Below, piece after piece: positions 12,444 to 20,860 of a DNA stretch of 64,000 nucleotides. The notes under the pieces were generated by a model, which saw only the letters and a list, made by a program, of their open reading frames with translations, had not been told where the DNA came from and did not search any database. The stretch is from Litoreibacter ascidiaceicola. Lineage in GTDB: Bacteria > Pseudomonadota > Alphaproteobacteria > Rhodobacterales > Rhodobacteraceae. The position numbers and the translations under genes were made by a program. The DNA lies in assembly GCF_900129235.1 (NCBI RefSeq), contig NZ_FQUV01000006.1, forward strand, positions 62,001 through 126,000, read 5' to 3'. Position 1 is the first letter of the stretch; every line of letters begins with the position of its first letter.

Positions 12444-14342
12444 TCACGACAGGATCATTGAAAAGTAGCCACCAATGAGCGCGAGGACGGTTGTTAGGGC
12501 ATAGCTCACCGGATAGGGCACTGCAGCAATTGAGCTTCCTGATTCCTCAATGATTGCATTCAAGCCCGGCGTGCTGTTGCGTCCGCCAGTTGTCGCACCG
12601 TCAGCGATAATCGAGTTAAGACCGAAGACCTTGGTCCCGACCCAAAAGGCTACCAATGGCGGAATGAGCGCTCCGGCAGTCCCGATCAATGCTAACCAAA
12701 GGATCGTGTCACCCCCTAGGGCTGAAATTACCTTCGGACCTACATTTGCTGAGAGAACGGCGACGAAGGCATTCAAACCAAAATCCTGAAGGAAGCTGCG
12801 GGCACCTTCATGCACCGGACCCCCAAATTCAGGGTTCCGGCTGCGAAAGTAACTGACGCCAACACCTGCGAGTATGCACCCAGCTGACGTCCCTAAGGCA
12901 AAGGGGATGCCCGAAATATGAACGGTCGCGATACCAACCAGATATCCCACCAACATCGCAAGAGACAGGTAAAGCACCTCGGACTTCAAGGTCGGCAAAA
13001 TGACATGGCCACCCAGTTGGCTGGCGGCTGCTTTGAGCGCCCCGTCAGGCCCGGTCAACCGCAGTACATCCCCAAAACGCACGTCGCTTTTGGGACCCAG
13101 TGGAAGTTCGTTGCCCGCGCGAAACAGGGCCTGCACAGCGATACCGCCTGTGCCTTGGCTTTCAAGCTCTTCCAGTGTCTTTCCCGAAATGGCGTGTGAA
13201 CCTACGTGAACGTCAGCAACCTCCATCGGGACGTTACGGGCCAGCGGATTATCGGATTCCGGCCCAATCAACTCCCCTTCCTCCAGAATGAGATCATGTA
13301 CATTTGCGCGCACGGTCACGATATCGCCGCTAGAAATGATCGGGTTTTCTGCCGGATCCAGCACGACATCGTCGCGCACGACACGCAGGATCGGGACTTG
13401 CGGAAAGTCACTCGCCAACTTTGTCAATGTGCGGCCAACAAAGCTCTCATGTCTGACCTCGAAAGCGCGAAGATCATAGGGCGAAAACCCGATCGTCAGA
13501 GCTCCGGGTGCGCCGGGAACTGGATGGACGGCACCCCCGCTAAAATCAGCCTCGGCCTGTTTTGCATCTGCAACAGCATCATAGCCGAAGATGCGCGGAA
13601 GATAGCGGATCAACAGGATGATACCCACGCTCGAAAGCACATAGCTAATGGCATAAGCCGCCGCCATGTTCGCCCCGACTTCTTCGATTGTCATATCAGT
13701 TGGCGGGATATAGGCGCCGCTGGCCAGTGCATTCTGACCTACGCCTAAAATGGCGGTGATGGTATAGCTGCCGGAAATAAGTCCCGTCGCGTATCCCGGT
13801 GCCAGCCCGGCCCACGCGGCCCCAAAATAGCAAATCAGCCAGTTCAAGACAAAGACGATAAGCCCGATCCCGACAAAAGCCAAACCGCCCTTGCGCAGCC
13901 CTGAAAAGAACTGCGGCCCAACTTTTAGACCGAGCGCATACATGAACAACAATAGCATGAAAGACGACAGAATTCCGGGAATGGTATACGTGATGCCGTA
14001 AGCCGCTTCGGCGATCATCGAGAAGATGACGCCCACAAGCAAGGTCCCCGCGGTAGACCCCAGTGAGATGCCTTTGAGGCTATATTTACCAATGAGCGAC
14101 CCCATCGCAAGCGCCAGTAAGACGAAGGCGATTGGCTGGTTTCCCAATAGCTGAAAAAAGCCGTGGAGCCCCGCTTCCGTGACCGGTTCGATTCTGTCCA
14201 AGACCTGCCCGACAACAATTTCAGGAGTAGTGGTTCCGCCGCTTTGTGCGACAACCGGACCACCAATCAGAAGCAATGGCGCGAAAAGAAAGTGGGTGTT
14301 GCGCTGCGTAATTGCGCCAACGCAATCATGTGCTTTAGCCAT
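12444..14342 (-). CDS. AspT-family amino-acid antiporter (YidE/YbjL type)
   Basis: Inner-membrane exchanger of about 632 residues. Two hydrophobic blocks of about five helices each flank a hydrophilic middle with two TrkA-C (RCK-C) domains, the layout of the aspartate:alanine exchanger AspT. The start at 14342 is an ATG that overlaps the end of the glutamate decarboxylase gene by 8 bases; the longer frame to 14435 is unsupported. Because of this coupling I infer glutamate:GABA exchange, taking the place usually held by GadC; the classical AspT substrate pair (aspartate/alanine) remains possible. The N-terminus (to about residue 40) is longer than in most family members. Confidence 0.8.
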   Translation of the reverse strand: MAKAHDCVGAITQRNTHFLFAPLLLIGGPVVAQSGGTTTPEIVVGQVLDRIEPVTEAGLHGFFQLLGNQPIAFVLLALAMGSLIGKYSLKGISLGSTAGTLLVGVIFSMIAEAAYGITYTIPGILSSFMLLLFMYALGLKVGPQFFSGLRKGGLAFVGIGLIVFVLNWLICYFGAAWAGLAPGYATGLISGSYTITAILGVGQNALASGAYIPPTDMTIEEVGANMAAAYAISYVLSSVGIILLIRYLPRIFGYDAVADAKQAEADFSGGAVHPVPGAPGALTIGFSPYDLRAFEVRHESFVGRTLTKLASDFPQVPILRVVRDDVVLDPAENPIISSGDIVTVRANVHDLILEEGELIGPESDNPLARNVPMEVADVHVGSHAISGKTLEELESQGTGGIAVQALFRAGNELPLGPKSDVRFGDVLRLTGPDGALKAAASQLGGHVILPTLKSEVLYLSLAMLVGYLVGIATVHISGIPFALGTSAGCILAGVGVSYFRSRNPEFGGPVHEGARSFLQDFGLNAFVAVLSANVGPKVISALGGDTILWLALIGTAGALIPPLVAFWVGTKVFGLNSIIADGATTGGRNSTPGLNAIIEESGSSIAAVPYPVSYALTTVLALIGGYFSMILS

Positions 14343-15717
14343 GATGAAACCCCGGCTTGGCTGTTGAATGCGGCACGGGGTTCTTTGACAAATGCTCAAT
14401 CGCGCGATTGATGTCTTTAAGCAAAAGCGCTGCAAGATCGCGGCTCACGCCGTGCCGGATCAGAATGCGCTGGACGACAGTTTCTTCGCGGTCAGCGGGG
14501 AGCGGATAGGACGCGATCTGCCAGCCACGCATGCGCACCCGCTCGGACAAGTCATATAGCGTGAAGCCGTGATCGCCCTCTTTCAGCTTATAAGCCACCG
14601 CAGGCAAACCGCCGTGCCCGTCATAAACCATCTCGAACTGGCCAATCTTGGCCAACTCAGCGCCCAACCATTGCGCTGTATCTGAGCAGGCTTGCTGAAT
14701 GGCGGTATACCCTTCACGCCCCAAACGCAGGAAGTTGTAATATTGCGCAATAATCTCGCCACCGGGGCGCGAGAAATTCAGTGCGAAGGTCGGCATATTG
14801 CCACCAAGATAATCGACATAGAAAATCAGATCATCGGGCAGATCGTCCTTTGACGCCCAGACAACCCAGCCCACACCCAGCGGTGCCAAGCCGTATTTAT
14901 GCCCCGATGCATTGATCGAACGCACACGGTCAATTTGAAAATCCCAAACTAGGTCGCGCTGAATGAAGGGGGCAATAAACCCACCGGAGGCCGCATCAAC
15001 GTGGATCGGGATATCGAGGCCGAGATCACGCTCCATTGCGTCAAGCTCCCGCGCCAACGCCTCGACAGGTTCATAGATGCCGGTAAAGGTGACGCCCAAT
15101 GCTGCGACGACACCAATCGTGTTTTCGTCACAGTGTTCCCGCAAATCCGCCGGTTGCAGGCCAAGTGCATCGCCCTCCAAAGGCACTTCACGGATCTCAA
15201 CATCGAAATAACGAGCGAATTTCTTCCAACAGATCTGGACTGGGCCCGTCACGATATTGGGTTTGGCTGTATCCTTGCCCTCAGCCTCGCGCCTTGCCCG
15301 CCACTTCCATTTGAGTGCAAGCCCGCCCAGCATCGCGGCCTCACTCGATCCGGTTGTTGAGCACCCAATCGTGTCCCAAGATTTTTCCGCATGCCAAAGA
15401 TCCGCAAGGATATGCACGCAGCGGCTCTCAATTTCCGCAGTCATGGGGTATTCGTCCTTGTCGATCATGTTCTTATCGACAGCGTCGGTCATCAACTGCT
15501 TAACCTCGTCTTCCACCCAAGTTGTGCAGAAGGTCGCAAGGTTCTGGCGCGCATTGCCATCTAGCAAGAGCTCATCCCGGACGAGTGCATAGGCCGCATG
15601 CGCTTCAGTCAGGCCGTCTGGCATCCGATATTTTGGCAGACTTCGCTCCGACGAACTCGTCGAATAGATATCTTCGATACTTGGGTGCAAATGATCTTTG
15701 ACTGCATGGATCGGCAT
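14335..15717 (-). CDS. gadB: Glutamate decarboxylase
   Basis: PLP enzyme that turns glutamate plus a proton into GABA and CO2, consuming protons in the cytoplasm. At 460 residues it is close in length to E. coli GadB (466). The PLP lysine is Lys274 in SINASGHKYG (E. coli Lys276). The C-terminus ends GFHHG, with histidines close to the position of E. coli His465, which controls pH-dependent auto-inhibition. An AAAGGAC ribosome site precedes the ATG. It has its own FNR-type box upstream and is translationally coupled to the AspT-like gene. Confidence 0.94.
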   Translation of the reverse strand: MPIHAVKDHLHPSIEDIYSTSSSERSLPKYRMPDGLTEAHAAYALVRDELLLDGNARQNLATFCTTWVEDEVKQLMTDAVDKNMIDKDEYPMTAEIESRCVHILADLWHAEKSWDTIGCSTTGSSEAAMLGGLALKWKWRARREAEGKDTAKPNIVTGPVQICWKKFARYFDVEIREVPLEGDALGLQPADLREHCDENTIGVVAALGVTFTGIYEPVEALARELDAMERDLGLDIPIHVDAASGGFIAPFIQRDLVWDFQIDRVRSINASGHKYGLAPLGVGWVVWASKDDLPDDLIFYVDYLGGNMPTFALNFSRPGGEIIAQYYNFLRLGREGYTAIQQACSDTAQWLGAELAKIGQFEMVYDGHGGLPAVAYKLKEGDHGFTLYDLSERVRMRGWQIASYPLPADREETVVQRILIRHGVSRDLAALLLKDINRAIEHLSKNPVPHSTAKPGFHHG

Positions 15718-15804
15718 CTGTTGTGTCCTTTCGAAAAGCTATCTCACCCCGCAGGTGATGATTTGGGCATCGAGACACATTTGACCGAACGGACATGGGC
15801 AGGA

Positions 15805-15818
15805 TTGACCTGCGTCAA
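15805..15818 (-). promoter_or_regulatory. FNR-type box upstream of gadB
   Basis: Perfect palindrome TTGACCTGCGTCAA, centred about 95 bases before the gadB ATG, in the short gap between gadB and the end of the ABC permease gene. Only a poor -10 candidate was seen at the expected distance, so the promoter itself is less certain than the box. Confidence 0.65.
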
Positions 15819-15845
15819 GCCGCAAACACGTCGTTGAAACGCGTG

Positions 15846-16970
15846 TTAATTCGCAGCCATGGTTTTCCGGAACCGCATTAAGGCAAGTACAAAAAATATC
15901 GCGCTCAACCCTGCCATTACAAGCATATCGGGCCAAACAGTATTGAGCCCTGCGCCCCGATAGAGGATTGCCTGCGAGAAGGCGACGAAATGCGTAGACG
16001 GAGAGATTTGCATGATTGTTTGCAGCCAATCGGGAATGCTCTCCATGGGCGTGGTGCTGCCTGAAAGAAGGTTCATGATCACCAGAACCGGCAGCGCCAG
16101 AAGGCCAAACTGTGGCATCGATGTTGTGAACGTTGCCAGAAGTATTCCAAGGCCCGTGACGGACACCAGATAGAGCACCGTTCCAGCTACAAAAAGCGTG
16201 ATCGATCCTGCGATGGGAACTGCCAGAATGCCCTGCACCACCAGCCAGAGCGACAAGACAGCCGCCACGTTAATCGCCAAACCATTCGCCCAGATCTTCG
16301 CCAGCATGATTTCCGCTGGCGAGACGGGCATGACGAGAAGATGCTCAATCGTTCCATGTTCGCGCTCTCGGATGAGGGCCGCACCCGTGAGCAACACAGA
16401 CAGAATGGTTACGTTATTGATGACCTGCATCACGGAAGAGAACCATGTAGATTGCAGGTTTGGATTGAATTTCGCAGTCACAACCAGATTGATGGGCAGA
16501 GATGTGGATGTGTCATCGCCCGCGATGAATTTGGTGACTTCAGCCGAGATGATCTCCTGAAGAAAGACCGACCCGTTCCCGGCCTGCACCATCGCCGTCG
16601 CGTCGACGTTCAACTGAACTTCGGGAAGGCGCGCCGCGATCACGTCCGCCTCGAATCCGGGAGGGAAATACAGCACGAAGACATAGTCGCCTTTGTTCAT
16701 CACGCGGTCGATGTCGGTCGCAGAAATCTCCTCAGGCGTGTCAAACTCAGGTGGCAGAATCGCTTCTATGATCCGCCCTGTCAGGTCCGAACGGTCCAGA
16801 TCGACATAAGCCACCGAGGCATTCACAACTTCCAGCTTTGCCCCCGTCGCCACGGCGTAGACCGCAAAGCTGAAAATATAGACTATGAGCAAAAGCAGCA
16901 CTGGATCAGCACGAAGACTGCGCAGTTCCTTCAACCCGAGCCGATAGATATTTGACAACCACTGCATCAT
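15846..16970 (-). CDS. ABC-2 type exporter permease (YhhJ-like)
   Basis: Membrane permease of about 374 residues: one N-terminal helix, a large extracytoplasmic domain (about residues 45-170), then five or six helices in the C-terminal half, with motif REREHGTIEHLLVMPVS typical of ABC-2 permeases. Tandem ATGs at 16970 and 16967 directly follow the stop of the ABC fusion gene, whereas the longer frame to 17135 runs inside that gene. It should pair with the permease domain of the upstream fusion protein. Confidence 0.87.
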   Translation of the reverse strand: MMQWLSNIYRLGLKELRSLRADPVLLLLIVYIFSFAVYAVATGAKLEVVNASVAYVDLDRSDLTGRIIEAILPPEFDTPEEISATDIDRVMNKGDYVFVLYFPPGFEADVIAARLPEVQLNVDATAMVQAGNGSVFLQEIISAEVTKFIAGDDTSTSLPINLVVTAKFNPNLQSTWFSSVMQVINNVTILSVLLTGAALIREREHGTIEHLLVMPVSPAEIMLAKIWANGLAINVAAVLSLWLVVQGILAVPIAGSITLFVAGTVLYLVSVTGLGILLATFTTSMPQFGLLALPVLVIMNLLSGSTTPMESIPDWLQTIMQISPSTHFVAFSQAILYRGAGLNTVWPDMLVMAGLSAIFFVLALMRFRKTMAAN

Positions 16971-16971
16971 T

Positions 16972-19707
16972 TCATTTTTCCTGCTTGCCAAGCATCTGGA
17001 TCGACACAGCAATAAACAGAAATGCAAAGCCGACCAGAACGACATGATTTTGCCAAAGCTCCGCGAATCCAAGTTCCTTGGTGAATGTGCCAACGCTGAT
17101 TTGCTGATACCAAGCTGATGGAAAACCCAAACCAATCATGCGACCGCCGCCGGACAGCGACGAGACCGGGACCAGCAGGCCGGAAAAATTCACAGCTGGA
17201 ATAATTGCGATGATAGCAGCTGCAAAAGTGGCTGCGACCTGCGTTCTGGTAAATGTCGAAATCAACACGCCAAAGCCAGTAGTCGCCAAGACATACAAAA
17301 AGGTTCCAACAAGCAAAGCAAACCCCGATCCCCGGACAGGGACGTGGAACACGGCGTAGGCCACGACCAGAAGCGTCAGAAAGCTCAGCATCGCAATTAC
17401 GACATAGGGCAACTGCTTGCCCAAAACGAACTCGGTCCGCGTCACCGGCGTCGAGCGGAAATTGGCGATTGATCCAGTCTCTTTTTCCCGAACGACCCCC
17501 ATGGCCGCCATCATCGCTGGGATCAGGACAAGCATCAGCATGATGACCGACGGCACGATAGCAAAGACACTTTTGAACGCCTGGTTGTAGCGAAAGCGGG
17601 TCTCGATCTCTGCGCCGCTGGTGTCTATTGCCTCGCCGTAAGTGCGCTCAATCTGATCTTCCATGTAGGTTAAGGCCAGACCTTGCAGATACCCGCGCGC
17701 GGTTTCAGCGCGAAACGGCATGGCGGCATCTATGGCGATGCGGACTTCGGGTGACTCATTCCGCAAAAGCATACGCCCAAAGTCAGGGGGAATTTCAATT
17801 GCGATTGCGATTTCGCCTGCTCGCAGTCGCGCCTCCAGTTCCTCTGAACTCGTCGCTGAGGCTTGTTCCGCAAAATACCGCGACCCGGAGAAGGCCTCGA
17901 GCAAGGTACGGCTCTCAGACGTTTGATCCTGATCAAGAACAGCATAGGGAAGGTCCGTAACGTCAAAAGAAATGCCGTAGCCGAAGGTCAGCATCAAGAT
18001 GACCGGCCCCAGAAAGGCGAAGGTCAATCGCAGCGGGTCGCGCAGAATTTCCATTGTTTCGCGCAAGGCAAAGGCCCAGAGGCGTGCGAACTGGAAGCCG
18101 CTTTGGCGCTGAGGTTCCGGTGCTCTGAATTGGGTGGGCGATGACGATGCAGGTGTCGTTTGCATTTCCTCGATATCGCCTGCTGCCTCTCGCAGATAGC
18201 TGATAAAGGCGTCATTCAGAGTTGCCGCTTCCTTGGATTTTGTGATCTCTGTCGGTGCACCCACCGCCAGAACCCGCCCGGCATGCATCAGCGATATCCG
18301 GTCACAGCGCTCTGCCTCGTTCATAAAGTGAGTTGAGACAAAGATGGTGACTCCATTATCGCGCGACAAACCCACTAGATGCTGCCAGAACGCGTCTCGT
18401 GCAATGGGGTCCACCCCTGACGTTGGCTCATCAAGGATCAGAACTTCGGGCGCATGAATGACCGCAACAGCTAGCTGTAGCCGCTGACGAATACCAAGCG
18501 GTAGCGCGTCTGGTTTCTGATCAGCCTCGTCACGTAGTGCAAAAGTATCCAGCATTTCGGCCACCCGCCCTGCCCGTCTGGCAACCGGGATCTGATACAA
18601 TTCAGCGTGCAGATCGAGGTTCTGGCGCACTGTCAGTTCGCTATAAAGCGAAAAGGATTGCGACATGTAGCCAACCCGCTGGCGGGTTCGCATGTCGTTC
18701 GCATCCAGCGGCTCGCCGAACAGTAAGGCCTGCCCATCACTAGCCGGAAGCAGGCCCGTCAACATCTTCATTGTCGTCGTCTTGCCGCAGCCGTTGGAGC
18801 CGAGGAATCCGAAGATCTCGCCGCGTTCAATCTCGAAATTCACACCATCTACCGCAACGAAATCGCCGAACCGTTTGGTTAGAGATATCGCCTGAACTGC
18901 AGGGGTCCCTTCGACATGCGCGCGCGGCGGCACAACCACATCCCGGTGACCCTGGCGTGCTGCTTCGGGCAATAATGCGATGAAGGCCTTCTCCAACGTA
19001 GACTGGCCGGATTGTATCCGCACATCCTCTGGGGTTCCGGTCGCGATGACTTTGCCATCAGACATGGCTGCCAGCCAATCAAAACGCTCAGCTTCTTCCA
19101 TGTAGGCCGTTGCGACGATGACGCTCATGGTAGGGCGTTCGCTCCGGATACGGTCGATGAGGTCCCAGAACTGCTGACGCGAAAGCGGATCAACGCCCGT
19201 CGTCGGCTCGTCCAGAATCAATAGATCAGGATCATGGATCAGTGCCGAACACAGTGAGAGCTTTTGCTTCATACCACCAGACAGCTTTCCTGCGGGACGA
19301 TCTGGAAACGGGTCCAGTCCGGTGGCTTTCAACAGATCAGCGATACGCTCCTCGCGTTCCGCCTTGGATTGCCCGAAGAGCCTGCCAAAGAAGTCCAGAT
19401 TTTCTGTGACCGTCAGCGTTGGATAAAGGTTCCGCCCCAGACCCTGCGGCATGTAAGCGATGCGGGTGTTACAGTCCTTCAAATGGTGGCGATCCCGAAT
19501 GTCGCCCCTTAAAACTTGCACTTGCCCCGTCTGCACCTTGCGTACACCCGCAGCAAGCGCCAGCAATGTCGATTTACCAACACCGTCTGGGCCGATCAAT
19601 CCTGCCATACAGCCCGCAGGAATATCCAAACTAATGTCGTCCAGCGCCGCAGTCGCCCCATAGCGATGGGTTACGCTGGACAATTGGACAATGGGCGCAT
19701 CGGTCAT
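16972..19707 (-). CDS. RbbA-like ABC exporter: two ATPase domains fused to a permease
   Basis: A 911-residue fusion. The first ATPase domain has Walker A GPDGVGKS at residues 39-46 and signature LSGGMKQKL; the second has Walker A GSNGCGKT near residue 300 and a degenerate signature LPLGIRQRL; both have DEPT-[TS]-GVDP Walker B ends. The C-terminal part (from about residue 540) is an ABC-2 permease domain with an extracytoplasmic insert. The same architecture occurs in E. coli RbbA (YhiH), flanked by HlyD-like YhiI and permease YhhJ as here. Likely function is export; the substrate is unknown. A ribosome-linked ATPase role reported for RbbA is not supported or excluded by the sequence. Confidence 0.88.
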   Translation of the reverse strand: MTDAPIVQLSSVTHRYGATAALDDISLDIPAGCMAGLIGPDGVGKSTLLALAAGVRKVQTGQVQVLRGDIRDRHHLKDCNTRIAYMPQGLGRNLYPTLTVTENLDFFGRLFGQSKAEREERIADLLKATGLDPFPDRPAGKLSGGMKQKLSLCSALIHDPDLLILDEPTTGVDPLSRQQFWDLIDRIRSERPTMSVIVATAYMEEAERFDWLAAMSDGKVIATGTPEDVRIQSGQSTLEKAFIALLPEAARQGHRDVVVPPRAHVEGTPAVQAISLTKRFGDFVAVDGVNFEIERGEIFGFLGSNGCGKTTTMKMLTGLLPASDGQALLFGEPLDANDMRTRQRVGYMSQSFSLYSELTVRQNLDLHAELYQIPVARRAGRVAEMLDTFALRDEADQKPDALPLGIRQRLQLAVAVIHAPEVLILDEPTSGVDPIARDAFWQHLVGLSRDNGVTIFVSTHFMNEAERCDRISLMHAGRVLAVGAPTEITKSKEAATLNDAFISYLREAAGDIEEMQTTPASSSPTQFRAPEPQRQSGFQFARLWAFALRETMEILRDPLRLTFAFLGPVILMLTFGYGISFDVTDLPYAVLDQDQTSESRTLLEAFSGSRYFAEQASATSSEELEARLRAGEIAIAIEIPPDFGRMLLRNESPEVRIAIDAAMPFRAETARGYLQGLALTYMEDQIERTYGEAIDTSGAEIETRFRYNQAFKSVFAIVPSVIMLMLVLIPAMMAAMGVVREKETGSIANFRSTPVTRTEFVLGKQLPYVVIAMLSFLTLLVVAYAVFHVPVRGSGFALLVGTFLYVLATTGFGVLISTFTRTQVAATFAAAIIAIIPAVNFSGLLVPVSSLSGGGRMIGLGFPSAWYQQISVGTFTKELGFAELWQNHVVLVGFAFLFIAVSIQMLGKQEK

Positions 19708-20684
19708 TGGGGAAGACGGACAGCAAGATCAGCAGGCCAGACGGCACCTTCTTTGACCAATACGTATCCAACACCCGGAACCCCGGCACGCGCTCGATCC
19801 TGATAATCTGCAAGCAGTTCTGGCGCGATGGTCAATTTGACCCGGAACATCAACTGATCCCGCTCTTGTTGAGTCTCAACCGATCTGGGCGTGAACTGAG
19901 CCGTGCTTGCAACAAAGGTGACTCTGGCGGGAATGACGTAATCTGGAATCGCGTCAAGAACGATGCGAGCCTCGGCTCCGATAGCCAATCGTCCTGCATC
20001 ACCAGACGGAAGAAAAATCGACATGTACATATCAGAAAGATCAGTGAGTGTTACGACCCGCCCTCCCGCACCAAGGATTTCGCCGGAATGCGCTAGGACG
20101 TACTGAACACGACCTGCCCGTGGTGCGGTCAGTTTTGCATCAGAAATTAGGCTTTGAAGGCGTTCGACAGAAGCCTCAGCCGCTGCGATGTTAGCCTCTG
20201 CCAGAGGTATCCCTGCCTCTGCTGCCGCAAGGGCAGCCTGTGCTGTATCGAGAACAGTGCGCTGCGTGTCCGACTGTGCTTCACTGTAGAACCCATCCGC
20301 AGTCAGCTTCTCGACGCGCGCAAACTCTGTCTCAGTCGTTAACGCCTCTGATTTGCGCTGACGCAACAGGGCCTCCGCCTGCAACTTTTGCTGCTCGGCT
20401 TGACGAACTGTCGCCTGCGCCGCGTGTAGCTGCGCATCAAGCTCGAATGTTTCCATTTCTGCGATAAGCTGTCCGGCCTCGACCCAGTCTCCCTCTGCCA
20501 CAGCCACCTCGGCTATCCGACCCGCAAGCTTTGTGGCTATCTCGATCCTCTCGGCCTCAATGCGTCCATTGGAAGAGCCAATGCCATCTGGTAGCGACGC
20601 ATCGACCGAGTTTTGCCACCAAAGCGCACCAGCACCAACAGCGGCAAGAAGGGCTACGACTAAGATCACCCATTTCTTGTTCAT
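19704..20684 (-). CDS. HlyD-family periplasmic adaptor (YhiI-like)
   Basis: Membrane-fusion protein of about 326 residues: N-terminal membrane anchor (residues 5-23), a lipoyl-like half near residue 60, a coiled-coil hairpin (about 75-170), and a closing beta-barrel. It would bridge the ABC permeases to an outer-membrane channel. ATG at 20684; a TTG at 20693 is an alternative. It overlaps the ABC fusion gene by 4 bases. The FNR-type box at 20783-20796 lies upstream and is shared with phaC. Confidence 0.88.
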   Translation of the reverse strand: MNKKWVILVVALLAAVGAGALWWQNSVDASLPDGIGSSNGRIEAERIEIATKLAGRIAEVAVAEGDWVEAGQLIAEMETFELDAQLHAAQATVRQAEQQKLQAEALLRQRKSEALTTETEFARVEKLTADGFYSEAQSDTQRTVLDTAQAALAAAEAGIPLAEANIAAAEASVERLQSLISDAKLTAPRAGRVQYVLAHSGEILGAGGRVVTLTDLSDMYMSIFLPSGDAGRLAIGAEARIVLDAIPDYVIPARVTFVASTAQFTPRSVETQQERDQLMFRVKLTIAPELLADYQDRARAGVPGVGYVLVKEGAVWPADLAVRLPQ

Positions 20685-20782
20685 GATCTGCAATCCATCA
20701 AAAATACTCCCGAAACGTGAGGGGAACGACGTGTCTTAGGTCGCTCAATGACCGCCAATTGCCATCCCAGCTTGTCTGGTGA

Positions 20783-20796
20783 TTGACGAACATCAA
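20783..20796. promoter_or_regulatory. Shared FNR-type box, hlyD-like / phaC divergent promoters
   Basis: Palindrome TTGACGAACATCAA in the divergent gap, centred about 106 bases from the HlyD-like ATG and 71 bases from the phaC ATG. One dimer could serve either direction. No strong -10 hexamer was recognised on either side. Confidence 0.62.
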
Positions 20797-20860
20797 TCGG
20801 CAGTCACCAGCTTGACGATAGCTCACCTTCAAATTCCATAGTTTGAGAAAGGTCCAAGCA

